From assembly GCA_030765045.1 (NCBI GenBank), contig CM060964.1, positions 147,959,065-148,023,064 of the forward strand: a stretch of DNA of 64,000 nt, given 5' to 3'. How positions within the stretch are numbered: the stretch's first letter is position 1; every line of letters starts with the position of its first letter. The notes beneath the pieces were generated by a model. The model was not told where the DNA came from, searched no databases, and worked only from the letters and a program-made list of their open reading frames with translations. The translations under genes were made by a program, and so were the position numbers. The DNA is from Tenodera sinensis. Taxonomy: Eukaryota > Arthropoda > Insecta > Mantodea > Mantidae. This document shows positions 58,520 to 64,000 of this stretch, one piece after another.

Positions 58520-61067
58520 CAGTGGCGGCTCGTGGACGTTGAATACAGGGGTGCTGCATACAAAAATTATAAGAACTATTAACAATGCATCTTAGCCTAT
58601 TTGTATATTAGTTCTATGCGGCTCCTCTTGTAGGTTGTGAATTTCTGAATCACGTTGTTTTTGGAGTTGTTGTTGTTAACCATAGATTTCTCAATAGACA
58701 GCATAGCTAACGCGGCCAACCTCTCTTCTCCCATCGTATTTCTGAGGTAGGATTTTACCATTTTCAAACATGAGAAGCACCGTTCTGGTTCGGAAGTTGT
58801 CATTGGTACAGTGACAGCTATGCGCAGCAATTTTACAATTTCTGAGAATGAGGCTTGTAAGTTCTGAGATAGAAGAAACTGCAAGAGCTTGATAGCGCCA
58901 CTGATGTTTCTGAATTCTGGTCTCTGGTACAATACAGTGGGTTCCGTTTTCAGTCTGTCTTTCTCGAGCATTGGGAAAAGCTTCACACACATATTTAGGT
59001 CACTTTCAGGAAAAGTTTGATAATTTTCAAATTTGTCTTTCCATAGAATGGAAGACACTACCAGATGGTCTGTGAACTGAACTTGGGTGTTGGTTTGTGA
59101 TATAATGAGATCATACACTTCTTTTGCAGTTGCAACCCGTGTCTGATTCAACCTTGCGGCTTTTGCTGGAGTTTTCGCCTTCGCATTCCTCTCTACTCAC
59201 CTCTACATTGTTTCGTACAGTCTGTACGGCATGCCGAAATCTTGATATGCAGTCTTGTGCTTTAGAAACATCTAACTGGCGATGTTGCAGTTGTTTGTAT
59301 AAAATGTTTACATGAGGCATCAGTAAATGGAAAAAAAGGCGAGCCAGAAGTTGAATTCAGAATCTTCAAGAAAACGTATCAGGGCACTTGCCCCATTTAT
59401 TGTAATGTTGTTTGATGTTTCAGGTTCCATTATGGTCTGAAAACATTCCAGTAATGGCTCTTTCTTCTCATAGGCTACATTTACTATTCTTGCTTTAAAA
59501 TTCCATCTTGTAGCCCCACCTGACGGAATTCTCTTTGAAAAGCATGCATCTAATACAGATTGTCTGTATGGAAATCGTGAGAAGAAAACAGGAATACTTG
59601 ACAAGTTAGTAAAAATATCCGTTCCCTTGTATTTTGTTTAGCTGCTTTTTTCATTATCAAATTGAATTGATGGGCATAACAATGTACAAAATACGCATAT
59701 TTGTAGCAGTCCCTAATTTTTCCTTGTACCCCATTTAATACACCTCATCACAGCTGCTCCATCGTAATTCTGTCCAATCATCTTATCCTTCTTGCTTTTA
59801 AGAATTCCTTGTAACTGCGAAAGTATGCACTCCGATATTGAATTGGCATCTTGACCTGTTGGGTTGAACAAATCGTAAAATCTCTCGACGGCTTTTCCCT
59901 CTTTGTTACAATAACGAAGAATGAGTACAAGCTGAAATATTTCTGAAATGTCTGTAGTTTCAGCAGCAAGAATAGACAAATTCAGTTTCTTCAATCTCAG
60001 ATAAAATTTCCTCTCTGCATACTTCCAGCATACATTCAAGGAGGTCATTTTGAATAGTTTTTGATAAGCCTTTAAAAGGCGAAGAATTCTCCAAATGTGT
60101 CTTAAACAACAAATCAATTTCACCCGTATATTTGATGAATTGAAAAATATAAACTTGATTGGCAGAATCTGCATTTTCATTATGCCCTCTTAATGCCAAC
60201 TCATTGATTCCAAAAAAAACTTAATATAATGGATAATTCTTGACAACACCTCTGTTTTTCCTTACCTTGTTATTATGGTGTTCAACGGCTTCTATATGAG
60301 CTGAACTAAAACTCTCTTTGCAACATAGCCAAGTTCACAGTGTTGTTTAAATGTTTCTCAGACTTTGCATGTTTATTGATGTTTTCAAGCAGTTTTCTAA
60401 GATCGCTTATACCTTTCCTAGTCCAACTGGAGTTCCCACCCAACAAAATACATGGGAAATAAAATAATGCATTTTTAATATCACAGCCGGACAACCATAA
60501 AAACTTTTTGTACACTTCGCTGTTAAAACTCCTCGTATATTCTTTTTGTCGGCTTGTAGATGATTGTTTAATGTCTATCATGGGTGTAGGCCTTCCGCGA
60601 TGCTTAATTTCACAGTTCTCTTGCAATGTTAATGTACTGAAGTGAATAGACTGCAAATATTGTACGGAATTAATATTACTACACGCACTTAGAACACACA
60701 AAACAGTCCTCTAACTACCCACTCCCGACTTCTCCAAGCATTGAGAGCTGCATGTTTTGCAGCTCATGCCAAAGGTAATGCAGGGGTTCTGGAGGGAGAG
60801 GAAACTGAAGGAATGTGGGTGGAGAGTCAACTCTTTTAGCCTGGCAGCGCCAGGGGAGGAAATGGTTTCGCCAGTTGCACAGGGGGAAGTAGCTGCTGTA
60901 AGCAGTACTTCGATACAAATCGACTGCATTTAACTCAATGGGGCAACATTTAAAACTATTTTAAAAGCAGAATATGAATCTGTATTACAACACATAAGGT
61001 GAGACATTGAGTCAGAAACTCCTGGGGGTGCTGCAGCACTGCAGCCCCTTATCACCGGCCGCCACTG
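58520..61067 (-). mobile_element. hAT transposon (ZMYM1-like type), nearly full length
   Basis: A 2,548-bp element flanked by a perfect 8-bp duplication, AGCTACAG (58512-58519 and 61068-61075), with inverted ends starting CAGTGGCGGC. Minus-strand coding, broken by frameshifts, runs as follows: TTF-type zinc finger region (60701-60306; GCDIKNALFYFPCILLG), DUF4371-like region (60200-59960), catalytic region (AAETTDIS near 59970, where the usual Asp of DETTDIS is Ala; then QNYDGAAVM), GATRWNF (59510), MPHVNILYKQLQ (59315), and a C-terminal hAT dimerisation domain (59151-58597; TTSEPERCFSCLK, NTMGEERLA). The changed catalytic residue and frameshifts make it inactive. Confidence 0.95.
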
Positions 61068-61179
61068 AGCTACAGTATAAACAGTGAGTAACAACCATAG
61101 TAGAATTGCTCAAAGGAAAGAAATATCAGTAGAAAAACTTTCTGCCATTTTAGTACTATGACATTACATCACACAGCAC

Positions 61180-62020
61180 ACACCATGACTGAAATAGCTC
61201 AATTGCAGCAAGTATTTCTTGGTGGTGTGCAATACACAGTTTCCAAATATGCAGATACTGGTCTTTTGAAGGATCTTCCAAGGCCTGAGCATGCCAGAAA
61301 GATGATCTGCTTGAACTGACATCACACAAGTAAGTGAAACATATTCAAAACAGCATCTGAAATCTGGTCTGAGTTAATGGAAACAAGCAACACATAAATA
61401 TTGGTTTCAACCATTAAGCAATGACTCAGCACTGTGGGTCTAAATAGACATGTGGCAGCTAAGAATATACTGATATGTCCTATTAACAGAAAGAAATGCC
61501 TCACATGGGCAAAACGCTCAGGATTTGGGCATTTGAAGGGTGGAAAAAGGCCTGTTTAAATTGTTTGGTTTAAAGCGTTGGACACGCTAAAAATTTGAAG
61601 AAAAACCGAAACAAAAGCAGGACCATAGAATCATCTAATGGTATTCATACCAAGTGGGACTCATTTACACAGTGTATTGGTCTACAGCTGGAGAATGACC
61701 CTAAACACACGTCACTATATTGCAAGAGGTATGTCGAACATAAGGAGTAGCAAAATGCTTAAAAAAAAGCCTGATTTTGCCAATTCTAAGCCCAGGCTGC
61801 AACACCGTTGAGTTGTTATGGGCTCATACAGACCGTGCAGCTTATCCAATGCAAATTACAAGCAAATCTCATCTGTGGGATGTGTTACAAGGAAAATGGC
61901 ATCAAATAAATGCAGATATTAGATAACTTGATAAATAGAATACCTAGAATATGTATTGCACTAATCAAAATTTCGGGAGGGTATTTTATTAAGACAAAAG
62001 TTTGGAGTATTATCCTACAT
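61180..62020 (+). pseudogene. Tc1-like transposase, internally deleted
   Basis: Plus-strand pieces cover an N-terminal paired-type helix-turn-helix region (VSKYADTGLLKDLPRPEHARK, then TASEIWSELMETSNT and STVGLNRHVAAKN) and, after a gap, the second catalytic block (NDPKHTSLYCKRYVEHKE), a weak third block (CNTVELLWAH, Glu in place) and the C-terminus (SKSHLWDVLQ, then PRICIALIKISGGYF). The segment holding the first catalytic Asp is deleted. Stops are present. TIRs were not assigned. Confidence 0.8.
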
Positions 62021-62440
62021 TGCAAGTTTTTGTTTTGCTTTCAGTTATACAGAGGTATTCTTTAGATGTGGCCAATGGCCGATAGCTGCACAGTGGTTTA
62101 TGGTAGAGTCCACTATTGTACATAGGGGTGTTGCAGTAGTATCTCTCAGGCTTCCATGCATAAACATCAGGAAAAGTACTGACTAAGTGCAGTGCCTGCT
62201 TGTATTATCAGCAGGGTCTTGTTTATTTCAAGAAAGGAAACAGAGACGTTACTCCCACCATCAATTTGCATGACATCACTTGCCCAGAACCTAGCAAGGT
62301 TATTTGCCATGTCTAAAAGATACCTCTGTACTTATTAGGTAATAATAAATATGTTCTTGTGAAATAAGACAACTAATTTAATTCATCTTCCCTTTAATTG
62401 TGATTATCAGGTCCCAGGTTTTTAATGATGTCATCTTCTA
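62021..62440. other. Spacer between two Tc1-like elements
   Basis: No coding feature. TGGCCGATAGCTGCACAG near 62075 is faintly SINE-like but has no clear B box. Confidence 0.4.
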
Positions 62441-62442
62441 AT

Positions 62443-63642
62443 TACACCATCTGATCAGAAGTATCCGGACACTCCTATTTAACACAGAATTGAGCCCTAG
62501 ATGTCACGAGAGGCAGACCCGCCACTATAAAAGAGAGCAGGGAGTATTGTGTTATCAATAGATAAGCAGTAATAACAGAATGGGTGTGCCAAGAGAGCTC
62601 AGTGACTTCGAATGTGGACAAGTCACTGATTGTCACATGAATAACAAATCCATCAGGGACATTTGAACCCTTCTAATGCTGCCCAAGTCGATTGATGATG
62701 TGATTGTGAAGTAGAAACTTAAAGGAACAACCCCAGCTAAACCAAGACCATGCAGACCACATTTAATGATGGGCAGGGATCGTCAAGCTTTGCAGAGGGT
62801 GGTTGTAACAATCACAAGAAATTAGGGGAAGGAACAGTATGTGAGTTCCATAGTACTGCCTCGGTCAAGATGCTGCTCATAAGCCAAACATTTTGGTAGT
62901 CAATGCTAAGCAACACCCTAGGTGGTGTAAAGAGTGACACCATTGGACAGCAGAGGACTGGAAACAAGTTATTTGGAGTGATGAATCACTCTATACCCTG
63001 TAGCAATCCGATGGATGGGTTTGGGTTTGGCAAATGCCCGGTAATGATACCTGCCATCAAGTATAGGGCCAACAGTGAAGTACGGAGGAGGTGGTGTTAT
63101 GGTATGGGGGTGTTTTTTGTGTTTAGGATGTGGCCCCCTTATTGTGCTTAAGAAAATTCTAAATGTGCAAGGAAATGAACACATTTTAGGCACATTTACC
63201 CACTGGGTACTGTGAATGGTAGAGGACCAGTTCACAGATGACTGTATCAGTATGACAATCCACCTTGTCATAAACCTGCGACTGTGAGGCAATGATTTGT
63301 GAACAATAACATTTCTGAAGTGGACTGGCTTGTACAGAGTTCCTGACCTGAACTCCAATGAACACCTTTGGGACAAGTTAGAATGCTCATTTTGCTCCAG
63401 ACCAGCATCCAACATCACTAACTTCTCTGGCTTCGGCTCTTCAGAAAGAATGGGTTGCCATTCCTTTACAGATATATGTAGACACCTAATTGAAAGTGTT
63501 CCCAGCAGAATTAAAGCTGTCCTAAAGGCATAGGGTGGACCAACCCCATATTAATGTCGAGTAATATGAAATGTAACACACATACAGATTAAGTGCAATT
63601 TTAGATATATAGGTGTCTGGATACTTTTGATCAGGTAGTGTA
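62443..63642 (+). mobile_element. Tc1-family element with TIRs and TA target site
   Basis: The element lies between TA at 62443-62444 and TA at 63641-63642. Its inverted ends are CACCATCTGATCAGAAGTAT (left) and, inverted, CACTACCTGATCAAAAGTAT (right). The transposase starts near 62581 (MGVPRELSDFECGQV). It shows the first catalytic Asp in QVIWSDESLYTL, then WVWQMPG, GGGVMVWGCF, the second Asp in DNPPCHKPA and the catalytic Glu in PDLNSNEHLWDKLE, followed by HLIESVPSRIKAVLKA at the C-terminus. All three catalytic residues are visible, but at least five stops or frameshifts separate them. Confidence 0.92.
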
Positions 63643-64000
63643 CTGCACCATGGATATTGCCCACTAGTGCAGATTTTCTGATCATGACTCCTAGATTATA
63701 AAAAATGGTTCATTTTTATGGTCTTTTTTTGTCATTTTCTCTAATTTTTGTTTTTAGGTCATTTTTAAGATGTAACATTATTTGGTCACTTTACGGTTGT
63801 TTTGCCTCCAAATTGTATTTTTAGGTATTTAAAGTCATTATTGTATCTTTTTTCATTTTGTGTATTTCTAGTTTTTCTGTTTTACTTACATTGAATGTTA
63901 TCAGAACCCTACATAACCATAAATACATAAAATCAACCAGATTATTCACAATTCACAGCCCTACTGAGAATTCAAGTACAGTAACTTTGCGAGCCAGTTG
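63643..64000. other. Non-coding right edge
   Basis: T-rich sequence with no recognised feature. Confidence 0.5.

Overview
This window looks like a piece of a large, AT-rich arthropod nuclear genome, most likely an insect or a chelicerate; I cannot place it further. There are no operons, ribosome-binding sites or dense coding. Almost everything recognisable is a decayed transposable element (TE). The element mix (BEL/Pao, Ty3/Gypsy gag, I-like and R2-like LINEs, Penelope-like, hAT, piggyBac, Tc1 and mariner, several tRNA-derived SINEs) is typical of arthropods.

Only one host coding segment is supported: a terminal exon at 52523-53254 on the minus strand. It has a CCHC zinc knuckle and is best read as the C-terminal end of a TUT4/TUT7-type terminal uridylyltransferase. 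Its splice acceptor is clear. No other exon of that gene is visible in the roughly 10.7 kb to the right edge, so the upstream intron would be long and full of transposons.

Layout. 1-6.5 kb: a minus-strand SINE, a mariner-like remnant split by a truncated LINE, a piggyBac remnant, a SINE and a Gypsy gag remnant. 6.5-13 kb: a minus-strand I-like LINE in two pieces; the gap between them contains a terminal-inverted-repeat (TIR) element carrying a 77-bp minisatellite. 13-16.5 kb: mostly empty, with simple repeats and a LINE tail. 16.5-22.5 kb: a hAT transposase interrupted by a BEL/Pao retroelement. 22.5-26.2 kb: GC-rich segments, a SINE and a DDE-transposase remnant. 26.4-27.5 kb: a Penelope-like remnant with a SINE inside it. 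30.6-34.3 kb: an R2-like LINE on the minus strand with a hAT element inserted into its reverse-transcriptase region. 37-39.4 kb: a foldback element, a piggyBac remnant and a small hAT MITE. 41-49.3 kb: LINE fragments, SINEs, a piggyBac-type MITE and a deleted mariner-like element. 52.5-53.3 kb: the host exon. 53.5-63.6 kb: a SINE hairpin, a TIR element, a piggyBac remnant, a nearly full-length hAT and two Tc1-like elements.

The strongest evidence is structural. Target-site duplications (TSDs) are visible at base level for many insertions (8 bp for hAT, TA for mariner and Tc1, TTAA for piggyBac, 11-14 bp for LINEs and SINEs). These let the order of nesting be read directly. No transposase or polymerase here looks intact. 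I found no convincing new biological system; the most notable items are the nested insertions, an I-like LINE family sharing one conserved 3' end, the minisatellite inside a transposon, and several short TIR elements. All family names come from motif recognition by eye, not from searches.
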